Numbered from the stretch's first letter, positions 42,940 to 52,782 are shown. The stretch: DNA of 64,000 nucleotides from Mannheimia glucosida (GCF_046267875.1 NZ_CP176502.1:1364001-1428000), one strand, 5' to 3'. Notes: generated by a model not told the origin, from the sequence alone. Numbers and translations are program-made.

Positions 42940-43884
42940 TTAATGATTTTCTGAAATCACGGTAATGTCGGTTTGTTTAATAATATCGTCTAACGCCGCA
43001 CGGTCTGCAATCCCAACGTTACTTTGAGCAACAGCTAGAGCAGAAGTAGCTGAGGCAAAACGCAAGGTTTGCTCTTTGCTCCAACCTTGAGATAAGCCGT
43101 AAATCAAGCCGGCAACCATTGAATCACCTGCACCTACCGTGCTGACTACGTTTTCACAACGTGGCGGACGGGCTTGTAATACGCCTTCTTGATTGAGCCA
43201 AAGAGAGCCTTTTTCGCCCATTGATATAATTACATTTTCAATACCACGGGAACGTAATTGTTCAGCTGCACTAATAATCTCTTCGATTGAGTTGAGTGGA
43301 TGCCCGACCAGCACTTCCAGCTCACGGCGGTTTGGTTTTACTAACCAAGGGTGAGCAGTTAAGCCAGCGGTGAGTGCCGCATTGCTGGTATCTAACACCA
43401 CTTTTAAGCCTTGGCGGTGTAAAGATTCCAACCAAGAAGCAAATTTTTCCGGCGTTACACCACGAGGAAGCGAGCCACACACCGCAATTAAGTCAAATTT
43501 ATTTTTCCATTGGCTGGATTGAATGACAAAATTATCCCAATCGTTTTCCGAAATTTCAAAGCCGAGGAAGTTCAGATCGGTGACATCAGCTTCGGTTTCG
43601 GTAATTTTAACGTTAATGCGAGTTTTGCCTTGAATACGGTAAAACTCATCAGTGAGATCGTTTTGTTTGAAAGCAGTAACGAAGTCGCCTTGATTCTCCT
43701 CGCCTAAAAAACCGGTTACAGAAAGTTTTGTGCCTAAGTCAGCTAAAACTTTAGCAACGTTAATGCCTTTGCCGGCAGGGTATAAACCAAGAGTTTCTAC
43801 GGTGTTCACTTCGCCGATTTCAATACGTTGAAGTTTGCCGACTAAATCAAAGGCGGGGTTGAGGGTAACGGTTGCAATACGCAT
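42940..43884 (-). CDS. fruK: 1-phosphofructokinase
   Basis: FruK phosphorylates fructose 1-phosphate to fructose 1,6-bisphosphate. It has 314 residues (312 in E. coli), of the PfkB family. The first signature is in LYPAGKGINVAKVLADLG, and the second, with the catalytic aspartate, is VSTVGAGDSMVAGLIYGL near residue 250. CGSLPRGVTPEKF is also typical. It lies 13 bp after fruB and 25 bp before fruA in one operon. Confidence 0.96.
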   Translation of the reverse strand: MRIATVTLNPAFDLVGKLQRIEIGEVNTVETLGLYPAGKGINVAKVLADLGTKLSVTGFLGEENQGDFVTAFKQNDLTDEFYRIQGKTRINVKITETEADVTDLNFLGFEISENDWDNFVIQSSQWKNKFDLIAVCGSLPRGVTPEKFASWLESLHRQGLKVVLDTSNAALTAGLTAHPWLVKPNRRELEVLVGHPLNSIEEIISAAEQLRSRGIENVIISMGEKGSLWLNQEGVLQARPPRCENVVSTVGAGDSMVAGLIYGLSQGWSKEQTLRFASATSALAVAQSNVGIADRAALDDIIKQTDITVISENH

Positions 43885-43897
43885 AATGATTCCTCAC

Positions 43898-45376
43898 TTA
43901 TTCGCCTAAACCGGCTTCAATCGCAGCTCCGATAGCCACTAGTGCTACTTCGGCATCATCACCGGTTGCGACAAAGCGTAGCGTCGTGCCTTTGGTTACG
44001 CCAAGGGCAACAATTTTCATTAGGCTTTTGGCACTGACAAGCGGTGAATTTTTATCAACATTTTGCACTTCAATTTTGGCGTTGAATTTTTTTACTTCAT
44101 TCACCAACACAGCACTTGGTCGAGCGTGTAAACCGTGTTCGTTTTTGATTACAAAGGTGGCTTCTTTCGTATTGGCATCGGTAGCAGTCGCAGTTTCTTC
44201 CGCAGGAATTGCTGAAACAGCAACGCTTTCAATCGTATCTTCTACAGCCGGCACAAATGAAACATTTTCACCTAAACCGTTAATAATGGCTTGTTGTAAT
44301 GCCTCAATCGCTTGTTGGGCGTCTTCGCCCTCTGCCACAAAGCGTAAACGATGCCCTTGGCTCGCCCCTAACGCTACTACTTTCATTGCACTTTTCGCAC
44401 TTGCCGGAGAAGTGTTGCGGTCTAAGTTTTCTACGCTAATTTTTGAGGAGAAAGGTTTCACTGTTTGTACTAACACCGCAGCAGGGCGGGCGTGTAAGCC
44501 GTTGTCGTTACGAATAGTGAATGTGCCAACCACTTGGTTGCCACTCGTTTCGGCATTGGTTACAGGGGGTGTAGCTACGTTTTCGCCTTTTAATAAACCA
44601 AGCATTTGCTCCGCAGAGAAATGAGCAAATTGAGTTCTCACTTCTGATTTTAATAATTGAGCTAACAGTGGCTGTAGAGCGTTGTCGGTTTCTGCCACAG
44701 TTAGTAGGGTTTGACCTTGCGTATTACGGGCAATAGCGATACCGTTAGCTTGGTTACCTTTGGCGGAATCCACCACAAATAGATTATTGCCTAAATGTAA
44801 TGCTTTGTTGGCAACCACATCACTGATGAATGCTTGGGAAACATAGCCTTGCTCTTGTAGTTTTGCGGCGTTAATGGCTGATAAAGTGATAAGGCTTGAA
44901 GACTCTACATTCAAAGAAATCAGCTCTGGAGATAAGGTAGGAAGGTTTTTCTTACCGCTTAATACGGCAATAAATTCATCTAAATTTTGCGTTTTCGCTA
45001 AGATGGCAGCAGCCTCTTCATCGCTTAACACGGTAGTCAGTTGGCGGAGTAAAGTAAGGTGTTCGTCTGATTTAGCCGCAATCCCAATAACCACATAAGC
45101 GGTATTACCTTCCCCCCATTCCACGCCTTGTGGAAGTTGGATAATTTGCACGCCGGTTTCTTTGACTAAATCACGGGTATCAAGTGTGCCGTGGGGAATA
45201 GCAATTCCGTTACCTAAAAAAGTAGAGGTTTGGGTTTCACGATTAAGCATACCGACTTCATAGCCGGCTGCTACATTGCCCTTGGCGACTAATTCGGCGG
45301 CAACAAAACGGATAACTTCTTCTTTGTTGCTTGCTGAACCATTTAAACGGATGTTTTTTGCCGATAAATTAAGCAT
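43898..45376 (-). CDS. fruB: PTS fructose-specific EIIA/HPr phosphotransferase with two HPr domains
   Basis: FruB carries phosphate from enzyme I to FruA. It has 492 residues, against 376 in E. coli. The N-terminal EIIA domain (about 1-145) has the phosphohistidine in NGIAIPHGTLDT (His62). A middle domain (about 155-270) follows. There are then two HPr domains instead of one: the first at about 284-370 (NGLHARPAAVLV, His295) and the second at about 405-491 (HGLHARPSAVLV, His417). Both keep the active histidine and arginine. An Ala/Thr-rich linker joins them. It is the first gene of fruBKA and has a CRP site upstream. Confidence 0.95.
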   Translation of the reverse strand: MLNLSAKNIRLNGSASNKEEVIRFVAAELVAKGNVAAGYEVGMLNRETQTSTFLGNGIAIPHGTLDTRDLVKETGVQIIQLPQGVEWGEGNTAYVVIGIAAKSDEHLTLLRQLTTVLSDEEAAAILAKTQNLDEFIAVLSGKKNLPTLSPELISLNVESSSLITLSAINAAKLQEQGYVSQAFISDVVANKALHLGNNLFVVDSAKGNQANGIAIARNTQGQTLLTVAETDNALQPLLAQLLKSEVRTQFAHFSAEQMLGLLKGENVATPPVTNAETSGNQVVGTFTIRNDNGLHARPAAVLVQTVKPFSSKISVENLDRNTSPASAKSAMKVVALGASQGHRLRFVAEGEDAQQAIEALQQAIINGLGENVSFVPAVEDTIESVAVSAIPAEETATATDANTKEATFVIKNEHGLHARPSAVLVNEVKKFNAKIEVQNVDKNSPLVSAKSLMKIVALGVTKGTTLRFVATGDDAEVALVAIGAAIEAGLGE

Positions 45377-45490
45377 TTTAGCTCCTTGGATTTAAAGTTG
45401 ATTTTTAAACTGTAATGTTATGGTTAGTTTACTCTATATTTTGCTAAACCGTTATAGCCAACTAAAAATATCCATAAAAATGTTTCAAAA

Positions 45491-45506
45491 TGTGATCTAT
45501 GTCACA
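45491..45506. promoter_or_regulatory. CRP site, fruB side of the fru-glg divergent region
   Basis: TGTGATCTATGTCACA has both TGTGA and TCACA halves with the ideal 6-base spacer. Its centre is about 122 bases upstream of the fruB start. cAMP-CRP activation of fructose uptake is well known in H. influenzae. Confidence 0.85.
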
Positions 45507-45555
45507 AAATTTAAGGTTTGATGATTTAAACTAAAGATTAAAACGATTTTATTTT

Positions 45556-45571
45556 GTGATTTAGCTCAAAA
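45556..45571. promoter_or_regulatory. Second CRP-like site, glgB side
   Basis: TGTGATTTAGCTCAAA has a perfect left half and one mismatch in the right half (TCAAA for TCACA). Its centre is about 100 bases upstream of glgB and 65 bases from the first site. It could serve glgB; glycogen genes are CRP-dependent in E. coli. Confidence 0.6.
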
Positions 45572-45663
45572 AATGGCGTAAATCCACTTCTTTTATTTCT
45601 ATTTAGTGATAGAGTGAGAACTATTGAAATTTAAGTATTAAACGCTTTAAGCAAGGAGTGCCG

Positions 45664-47886
45664 ATGCAAGACTATACTTATTCTGAAAAAGAGGCTTCTT
45701 TTGTTGAGCGACTTTCTTCGGGTTCTTGTAATGATCCTTTCTCCTACCTAGGTATTCACCCTAGCAATAACGGCGTTATTATTAGGGTATTTCTTCCTTC
45801 TGCTATAGCTTGCCAAGTGATCGATTTAAACGGAAAGCCTGTGTCATCAATGCTAAAAATTGATGATAGAGGCTTTTTTATTGCAGAGCTGATTGGTAAA
45901 AAAACAGATTTTTCTTACCGCTTGTTGGTGGAATACCCCGATTTAACAGTAGATATTGAAGACCCTTACCGTTTTAAAACCCACATTCAAGAGCTGGATA
46001 ACTGGCTGTTTGCTGAGGGAAAACAACTTCGCCCGTACGAAAAATTAGGCGCACATTTAGTCACACAAAATGAAGTTGGGGGCGTGCATTTTAGCGTCTG
46101 GGCGCCGAACGCTCAGCGGGTTTCCGTGGTTGGGGATTTCAACCACTGGAACGGCTTGGTGCATTCAATGCGATTCCACCCCGATTCCGGCATTTGGGAT
46201 ATTTTCCTGCCGAATGTGAAAAAAGGGGCTTGCTATAAATTTGAAGTGTTGGATCGAAACGGCGTGCTACGGTTGAAATCCGACCCTTACGCCTTTGCCT
46301 CCCAATTCCGCCCAGAAACAGCCTCTATTGTTTCCGGCTTGCCAAGCATTGTGCCAGCCGAGAAAACCTGCCGTAATGCGAATGCTCCCGATAAACCGAT
46401 TTCCATTTATGAAGTGCATTTAGGCTCTTGGCGACGCAATATTGAAAACAATTATTGGCTTAGCTATGAAGAACTCGCTGATGAACTCATTCCTTATGTG
46501 AAAGATATGGGCTTTACCCATATTGAATTGCTGCCTATTTCCGAATTTCCGTTTGATGGCTCTTGGGGTTATCAAACCACCGGCATTTATTCGCCAACCA
46601 GCCGTTTTGGTACGCCTGAGGGCTTGAGTTACTTTATCCAAAAAGCTCACGATAAAGGCATTGGCGTGATTCTGGATTGGGTAGTGGGGCATTTTCCGGT
46701 TGATGAGCACGGCTTAGTCTATTTTGACGGCACCCATCTCTATGAGCATTCCGATCCGAAAGAGGGATACCACAAAGACTGGAACACCTTAATTTTTAAC
46801 TATGGCAGAAACGAGGTGAATAATTATTTGTCAGGTAATGCACTTTATTGGATTGAGCGTTTTGGCATTGATGCGTTGCGAGTTGATGCGGTGGCATCAA
46901 TGATTTATCGAGACTATTCACGTTCAGACGGCGAGTGGATTCCAAATAAATATGGCGGGCGTGAGAACTTAGAGGCAATCGACTTCTTGCGTCATACCAA
47001 CAATATTTTGAGAGATGAAAGTCAAGGTGGTGCGAGCATTGCAGAGGAGTCCACCTCTTTTGCCGGGGTGTCTCACCCAACCGAACAAGGTGGCTTAGGC
47101 TTTAATTACAAGTGGAATATGGGCTGGATGAACGATACTTTACGCTATATGCAAAAAGATCCGATTTACCGCCGTTATCACCACAATCTAATGACTTTTG
47201 GTATGACCTACCAATACAGCGAACAGTTTGTTCTACCGCTTTCACACGATGAAGTCGTTCACGGCAAAGGTTCATTACTGAATAAAATGCCGGGGGATTG
47301 CTGGCAAAAATTTGCGAACTTGCGAGCCTATTATGGCTATATGTGGGGCTATCCGGGCAAAAAATTACTCTTTATGGGCAATGAATTTGCACAAGGTAAA
47401 GAGTGGAATTTTGCCGAGAGCTTAGATTGGTATTTACTCGGGGAAGAAGGGGGCGAATGGCATAAAGGCGTGTTGGGTTGGGTAAAAGCCCTTAACCATT
47501 TATACACCCAAACCCCTGCACTGTTTGAGCAAGATTACAATCCTGAAGGTTTTGAGTGGTTAGTGGTGGACGATCACGATAATTCGGTGTTTGCTTTTGA
47601 GCGTAAAGCCAAAAATGGCGATTCGGTGATTGTGGTGAGTAATTTCACCCCGATTGTGCGTGAAAATTACCGTTTTGGAGTGAATGAATTATCGGAATAT
47701 CAAGAAATTCTTAATTCTGATTTAGCTTGCTATTGCGGTAGTAATATCAGCAATGCAAACCGATTTGCCAGTGAGTTGGTCGCATCGCACGGTAAAGCCT
47801 ACTCCTTGAGCATTACTTTGCCACCACTATCGACTATCTTCCTCAAAAGAGCCGCAGACAAAAAAACAAAACAAAACATAACTTAA
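45664..47886 (+). CDS. glgB: 1,4-alpha-glucan branching enzyme
   Basis: GlgB introduces alpha-1,6 branches into glycogen. It has 740 residues (728 in E. coli). The order is an N-terminal domain, a CBM48 module (about 110-215, with FSVWAPNAQRVSVVGDFNHW), the GH13 catalytic barrel and a C-terminal beta domain. Catalytic residues appear in IDALRVDAVASMIYRDYS (Asp), GASIAEESTSF (Glu) and PLSHDEVVHGKGSLL (Asp). I chose the ATG at 45664, 5 bases after AAGGAG; an in-frame GTG two codons earlier overlaps that site. It is first in glgBXCAP. Confidence 0.97.
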   Translation: MQDYTYSEKEASFVERLSSGSCNDPFSYLGIHPSNNGVIIRVFLPSAIACQVIDLNGKPVSSMLKIDDRGFFIAELIGKKTDFSYRLLVEYPDLTVDIEDPYRFKTHIQELDNWLFAEGKQLRPYEKLGAHLVTQNEVGGVHFSVWAPNAQRVSVVGDFNHWNGLVHSMRFHPDSGIWDIFLPNVKKGACYKFEVLDRNGVLRLKSDPYAFASQFRPETASIVSGLPSIVPAEKTCRNANAPDKPISIYEVHLGSWRRNIENNYWLSYEELADELIPYVKDMGFTHIELLPISEFPFDGSWGYQTTGIYSPTSRFGTPEGLSYFIQKAHDKGIGVILDWVVGHFPVDEHGLVYFDGTHLYEHSDPKEGYHKDWNTLIFNYGRNEVNNYLSGNALYWIERFGIDALRVDAVASMIYRDYSRSDGEWIPNKYGGRENLEAIDFLRHTNNILRDESQGGASIAEESTSFAGVSHPTEQGGLGFNYKWNMGWMNDTLRYMQKDPIYRRYHHNLMTFGMTYQYSEQFVLPLSHDEVVHGKGSLLNKMPGDCWQKFANLRAYYGYMWGYPGKKLLFMGNEFAQGKEWNFAESLDWYLLGEEGGEWHKGVLGWVKALNHLYTQTPALFEQDYNPEGFEWLVVDDHDNSVFAFERKAKNGDSVIVVSNFTPIVRENYRFGVNELSEYQEILNSDLACYCGSNISNANRFASELVASHGKAYSLSITLPPLSTIFLKRAADKKTKQNIT

Positions 47887-47904
47887 AGAAACATAAAAAA
47901 TAAT

Positions 47905-49917
47905 ATGCACTATTTTAGAGGTAAGCCTTTTCCTTTAGGCAGTAAACTTGATAGACAAGCGGGCGAATTTGGTACAAATTTTGCAATTTTTTCGCAAAAT
48001 GCAACCGCTATTGAGTTATGTCTTTTTGATGAAAATCACCACGAAACCCGTATTCCGATGTTTTCTTCTGGAGATACTTGGCATATTTTTGTAGCAGGTG
48101 TACAAGCAGGGACAAAATATGGCTACAGAGTGAAAGGCATACAAGATGAACAAGCCGGTTTGTTATTTAATCCGCAAAAATTATTGATTGATCCTTACGC
48201 TAAAGCGATTGAAGGGAAGCCGGATTTAAGTAGTGCAGAGGTAGCCGCTTGGTATAAATGGAACGATGAACGGGATAATGCCTCTCTTGCACCTAAGTCT
48301 ATCGTGATTGATGAGCATTTTGATTGGGAAAATGATAGCCAGTTATTCATTCCTTGGGCAGAGACTATTATTTATGAAATGCAGGTGAAAGGTTTTAGCC
48401 AGCGAAATTTTCAGCTTCCAAGCGATATTCGAGGCACTTTTGCCGGTTTGGCTCACCCTGTTTCGATAGACTATTTAAAAACCTTAGGAATAACCGCTGT
48501 AGAACTTCTACCCGTTACTTATCATATTGATGAAACCCATTTGCAGAAACAAGGGCTTGTGAATTATTGGGGCTATAATGTATTAGGCAATTTTTCCGTT
48601 GAATCGAACTTAGCCGCTGATAAGCAAAATCCTCTCAAAGAGTTTAAACAGCTCGTAAAAACGTTACATCAAGCACATATCGAAGTGATTATGGATATTG
48701 TGTTTAACCACACAGCTGAAAGTGATAAAAGCGGGCCGATGCTGAGTTTTAGAGGCATTGACAATACAGCTTATTGGCTAGATAAACAGGGCGAATACGA
48801 AAATTGGACAGGCTGTGGCAATACTTTAAATTTGAGCAATCCTTATATACTTCGATGGGCAATCGATTGCTTAACCTATTGGGTGGAGGAGTGCCATATT
48901 GATGGATTCCGCTTTGATCTTGCCTCAATTCTAGGTAGAACACCGAGTTTTTCTGAAAAAGCAGATTTTTTCACAGCACTTAAAAGCCATTCTAAATTAA
49001 CGCATATTAAGCTGATTGCCGAGCCTTGGGATATTGGTGCAGAAGGTTATCAATTAGGGCAATTCCCCGAGTCTTTTTATCAGTGGAACGATCGTTATCG
49101 TGATGATATGCGTCAATTTTGGTTGCAAAGCCAAGGTGATTGGGGGCTTTTTGCACGGCGATTGGCTGGAAGTGATGATGTATTTAAAAGATATTCCGGC
49201 TCAAAAAGTATCAATTTCATTACTGCGCACGATGGTTTTAACTTACAAGATCTCACTAGCTATCACCAAAAACATAATTGGGCAAATAGTGAACAAAACC
49301 GAGACGGGCATAACAGCAACTATAGCAATAACCACGGTGTTGAAGGGCAAACAGCTGATGAATTTGTAAAAAAACAGCGAGAAATCACCGTTTGTAGTTT
49401 GCTCTCTACTCTCTTTTTATCGGCAGGTGTTCCAATGCTTTTAGCCGGTGATGAAATCGGGCATAGCCAGCAGGGTAACAATAATAGTTACTGCCAAGAT
49501 AATGAGATCACTTGGTTAGATTGGGAAAATATGAATCAGATAAGACTGGATTATGTTCGTAGTTTAATTCGGTTGCGTAAAAAAATCGCTTTGCTTTCCA
49601 AGCAAAATAGTTGGTGGTACGAGGATTCAGTACAATGGCTGAATCCTACTGCTCAGCCAATGAATATTGATGATTGGCATAATCAACGTAATGGGCTTGC
49701 CGTTTTATTACAGCAAGAATGGTTGCTTTTATTCAATGCTAATCGACAACCTCAATCGTTTTTACTGCCACAAGGCAACTGGAAAGTTGTGTTGGAGCAG
49801 GCTCAAGGTACTTTGATGACAGACACGCAAGCGGTTACGCTCAATAATATGGGGGTATGCGTACTTCAAAAAAGTGATGTAATGTTCGCTAATAAATTGG
49901 AGACACAATATGCTTAA
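47905..49917 (+). CDS. glgX: Glycogen debranching enzyme
   Basis: GlgX hydrolyses alpha-1,6 branches of limit dextrin left by phosphorylase. It has 670 residues (657 in E. coli). A CBM48 domain (PFPLGSKLDRQAGEFGTNFA) is followed by the GH13 isoamylase-type barrel. The catalytic residues are in CHIDGFRFDLASILGR (Asp), LIAEPWDIGAEGYQLG (Glu) and FITAHDGFNLQDLTSYH (Asp). It starts 18 bases after glgB and overlaps glgC by 8 bases. The ribosome binding site is weak (AAAAAATAAT). Confidence 0.95.
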   Translation: MHYFRGKPFPLGSKLDRQAGEFGTNFAIFSQNATAIELCLFDENHHETRIPMFSSGDTWHIFVAGVQAGTKYGYRVKGIQDEQAGLLFNPQKLLIDPYAKAIEGKPDLSSAEVAAWYKWNDERDNASLAPKSIVIDEHFDWENDSQLFIPWAETIIYEMQVKGFSQRNFQLPSDIRGTFAGLAHPVSIDYLKTLGITAVELLPVTYHIDETHLQKQGLVNYWGYNVLGNFSVESNLAADKQNPLKEFKQLVKTLHQAHIEVIMDIVFNHTAESDKSGPMLSFRGIDNTAYWLDKQGEYENWTGCGNTLNLSNPYILRWAIDCLTYWVEECHIDGFRFDLASILGRTPSFSEKADFFTALKSHSKLTHIKLIAEPWDIGAEGYQLGQFPESFYQWNDRYRDDMRQFWLQSQGDWGLFARRLAGSDDVFKRYSGSKSINFITAHDGFNLQDLTSYHQKHNWANSEQNRDGHNSNYSNNHGVEGQTADEFVKKQREITVCSLLSTLFLSAGVPMLLAGDEIGHSQQGNNNSYCQDNEITWLDWENMNQIRLDYVRSLIRLRKKIALLSKQNSWWYEDSVQWLNPTAQPMNIDDWHNQRNGLAVLLQQEWLLLFNANRQPQSFLLPQGNWKVVLEQAQGTLMTDTQAVTLNNMGVCVLQKSDVMFANKLETQYA

Positions 49918-51223
49918 CCAAGAATCAACGGCTCTTGTTGCAAGACAAGATTTAACCAACGATACCTTAGTATTAATTCTCGCAGGAGGACGAGGCTCTC
50001 GCCTATACGAATTAACCGATAAACGTGCAAAACCAGCAGTCTATTTCGGTGGAAGTCGCCGTATTATTGATTTTGCGTTATCAAACTGTATTAACTCGAA
50101 TTTATTAAAAATCGGGGTAATTACCCAATATGCAGCACACTCTTTGTTGCGCCATTTACAACGTGGTTGGTCATTTTTACCTTATGAACGTAACCAATAT
50201 ATTGATATGTTACCGGCACGCCAACAGCTAGATGAAAACACTTGGTATCGAGGCACAGCCGATGCGGTGTATCAAAATATGGCGATGATGAAATCGCACT
50301 ATAGACCAAAATATGTGGTGATTCTAGCCGGTGATCATATCTATAAAATGGACTACACCCAAATGTTGAAAGATCACGTCGATCAAGGTGCAAAATGTAC
50401 GGTAGGTTGTATCGAAGTGCCTCGCTCACAAGCAACGGAGTTTGGGGTAATGGCGGTGAATGAAAAGCTGAAAGTGAAAGAGTTTGTAGAAAAACCGGCT
50501 GATCCACCTGCAATGCCGGGAAAACCTGATTCCTCGCTCGCATCAATGGGGATTTATGTATTTAATGCAGATTATCTATATGAAATGCTGGAAAAAGAAG
50601 CCTCTACACCAGGAACCTCACATGATTTCGGTAAAGATATTATTCCAAAAGCAGTAGAGCAAGGTGTGCTATATGCCCACCCATTTGAACGTTCTTGTAA
50701 AGGGCGTAATGCCAGTGGGGCAATTTACTGGCGAGATGTTGGGACGATTGACAGCTACTGGGCTGCCCATATGGATTTAGTGTCTGAAGATCCGGAATTA
50801 GATTTATATGATGAATCTTGGCCGATTCACGGTCGTCCGCAACAAACCGCACCGGCACGTTTTTTCTATAATCGTGCACGGGCCAGAACCTTAGATAACT
50901 CTCTGATTGCCGGTGGTTGTGTGATTACCGATGCAGAAATCAGTAATTCGGTCTTATTTAACCGTGTTCACGTTGAAGCGGAGTCGGTGATTGAACACAC
51001 AGTGATTTTACCGCAGGTGACTATCGGTAAAAATTGCGTGATTAAGCGCGCTGTGATTGACAGACATTGTGTAATTCCTGATGGCTTAGAAATTGGTGTA
51101 AATGCCGAAGAAGATGCGAAACGTTTTCGTGTCAGCAAAAATGGCATTGTATTAGTGACACAGTCAATGTTAGATAAATTAGCGGGAAAAGAAGCCAATT
51201 CGGATATTAAATATACAATTTAG
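49910..51223 (+). CDS. glgC: Glucose-1-phosphate adenylyltransferase
   Basis: GlgC makes ADP-glucose and is the allosterically controlled step of glycogen synthesis. It has 437 residues (431 in E. coli). The nucleotidyltransferase start is LILAGGRGSRLYELTDKRAK, followed by FGGSRRIIDFALSNCINS. VVILAGDHIYKMDY holds the metal-binding aspartate, and GIYVFNADYLYEML is also conserved. The C-terminal left-handed beta helix has hexapeptide repeats. The N-terminal arginine and lysine cluster that binds fructose bisphosphate in E. coli is matched by TDKRAKPAVYFGG. It overlaps glgX by 8 bases. Confidence 0.97.
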   Translation: MLNQESTALVARQDLTNDTLVLILAGGRGSRLYELTDKRAKPAVYFGGSRRIIDFALSNCINSNLLKIGVITQYAAHSLLRHLQRGWSFLPYERNQYIDMLPARQQLDENTWYRGTADAVYQNMAMMKSHYRPKYVVILAGDHIYKMDYTQMLKDHVDQGAKCTVGCIEVPRSQATEFGVMAVNEKLKVKEFVEKPADPPAMPGKPDSSLASMGIYVFNADYLYEMLEKEASTPGTSHDFGKDIIPKAVEQGVLYAHPFERSCKGRNASGAIYWRDVGTIDSYWAAHMDLVSEDPELDLYDESWPIHGRPQQTAPARFFYNRARARTLDNSLIAGGCVITDAEISNSVLFNRVHVEAESVIEHTVILPQVTIGKNCVIKRAVIDRHCVIPDGLEIGVNAEEDAKRFRVSKNGIVLVTQSMLDKLAGKEANSDIKYTI

Positions 51224-51240
51224 TAAGAGATGATATAATG

Positions 51241-51275
51241 CTTCGAGTTTGTCATTTGAGGTCGCAAGCTCGAAG
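51241..51275 (+). repeat. Hairpin in the glgC-glgA gap
   Basis: CTTCGAG (51241-51247) pairs with CTCGAAG (51269-51275) across a 21-base loop in the 122-bp gap. There is no T run, so it is not a terminator. It may tune the relative amounts of GlgC and GlgA. An uptake core AAGCGGTC lies shortly after, near 51300. Confidence 0.45.
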
Positions 51276-51345
51276 TATTGTTATGATTAAAGCGCTTCAA
51301 GCGGTCTTATTTTTCAACTATTTTACACATAGAAAACGGTTAAAA

Positions 51346-52782
51346 ATGAAAGTTTTACATATTTGCTCTGAAATGTACCCTTTAATTAAAACAGGCGGTT
51401 TAGCTGATGTAATGGGGGCATTGCCATTTGCGCAACAGCAAGCTGGTAATGATGTCAGAGTGTTAATTCCTTATTACCCGAAAGTCGCGCAAACTTTAGG
51501 GGAAACGGTAGAAGTTGCTACTATCGGCACTTTTGCCGGAACAGTCTCTGTTCGATTTGCTTATTTTAATGGCTTAGGCGTTTACGTTATCGATGCGCCT
51601 CATTTATTTATGCGTGATGGTAACCCTTACCACGACAGCAATTATCAAGACTATCCAGATAACTATAAACGCTTTGCTTTATTAGGTTACATTGGGGCGC
51701 AATTAGCCCAAGGTTTGGATCATTGGTGGGGAACCGCTCAAGTTTTACACGCACACGATTGGCAAGCAGGGCTTGCTTGTGCCTATCTTAAAAGTTGGGG
51801 AAGCAATGTAAAAACGCTCTTCACTATTCATAATATTGCCTATATCGGGCGCTTTAATGCCTTCCATTTAGCAGAGCTTGGCTTACCTTGGGAATTTTTC
51901 CACGCCGAAGGCTTAGAATTTTACGGTGAAATTTCGTATTTAAAAGCTGGATTATATTTTGCTGATCGCATTACTACCGTTAGCCCGACCTATGCTCGTG
52001 AAATTACTGAGGAAATTGCCGGTGCAGGCTTGCATGGTTTACTGGCAACCCGTCAATATCAAGGTAGATTGCGTGGCATTTTAAACGGGGTCGATGCTGA
52101 GGTGTGGAATCCTGAAACGGATACGCATATTGTAGCGAATTACCGAGCGAACTATATGCACGGTAAAGCTAAAAACAAAGCGGAACTTCAACGAATTTTT
52201 GGTTTGCCGGAAGACAAAGAAGCATTGTTGATGGTAATGGTGACTCGTTTAACTGAGCAGAAGGGGGCAGATTTCTTACTCGCCAATATAGATACCTTAA
52301 TGCAACATAAGGTACAGATTATTGTATTGGGCAGCGGTTCGCCTGATTTGGAAAATGCACTACGTTATTTCCAACACAAATACCCAAATCAAATTGGCAT
52401 ACGAATTGGCTATGATGAAGCTTTATCGCACCAAATTATTGCCGGTGGTGATCTGATTTTAGTGCCGAGTCGTTTCGAGCCGTGCGGATTAACTCAACTT
52501 TACGGGCTGAAATATGGCACATTGCCTCTGGTTCGTCGCACCGGTGGCTTAGCGGATACGGTGGTAGATAGCCATAAAGAGAGCATTGAAAATCGTAGTG
52601 CCACCGGATTTGTATTTGATTACCCTGATGCTCCGGCATTTTTAGAGGCAGCAATGCGGGCAATCAGCTTATGGCAGAAACAAAAATTGTGGTCGAGCGT
52701 TCGCCAGAATGCCCTTGCTCAAGATTTTGGTTGGGCAAAAGTGGCTGAACAGTACCAAAATTTATACCACGAAATTGTTTAA
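51346..52782 (+). CDS. glgA: Glycogen synthase
   Basis: GlgA extends glycogen from ADP-glucose. It is a GT5 enzyme of 478 residues (477 in E. coli). The ADP-glucose site KTGGLADVMGALP is at about residues 15-27. VMVTRLTEQKGADFLL and VPSRFEPCGLTQLYGLKYGT are the C-terminal Rossmann signatures, the latter with the conserved EPCGL-type motif. I chose the ATG at 51346 (MKVLHICSEMYP); the open frame starts 36 codons earlier, but those residues come from the hairpin and uptake core and are not family-like. Confidence 0.96.
   Translation: MKVLHICSEMYPLIKTGGLADVMGALPFAQQQAGNDVRVLIPYYPKVAQTLGETVEVATIGTFAGTVSVRFAYFNGLGVYVIDAPHLFMRDGNPYHDSNYQDYPDNYKRFALLGYIGAQLAQGLDHWWGTAQVLHAHDWQAGLACAYLKSWGSNVKTLFTIHNIAYIGRFNAFHLAELGLPWEFFHAEGLEFYGEISYLKAGLYFADRITTVSPTYAREITEEIAGAGLHGLLATRQYQGRLRGILNGVDAEVWNPETDTHIVANYRANYMHGKAKNKAELQRIFGLPEDKEALLMVMVTRLTEQKGADFLLANIDTLMQHKVQIIVLGSGSPDLENALRYFQHKYPNQIGIRIGYDEALSHQIIAGGDLILVPSRFEPCGLTQLYGLKYGTLPLVRRTGGLADTVVDSHKESIENRSATGFVFDYPDAPAFLEAAMRAISLWQKQKLWSSVRQNALAQDFGWAKVAEQYQNLYHEIV

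Noticed and set aside
45538..45552. Cra/FruR-like palindrome TTAAAAACGATTTTA in the fru-glg gap
   Set aside because: It lacks the TGAA half of the known Cra consensus, and similar AT palindromes are expected by chance here.
51238..51345. N-terminal extension of GlgA
   Set aside because: Residues come from a hairpin and an uptake core and precede the conserved start MKVLHICSEM; E. coli GlgA has the same length without them.
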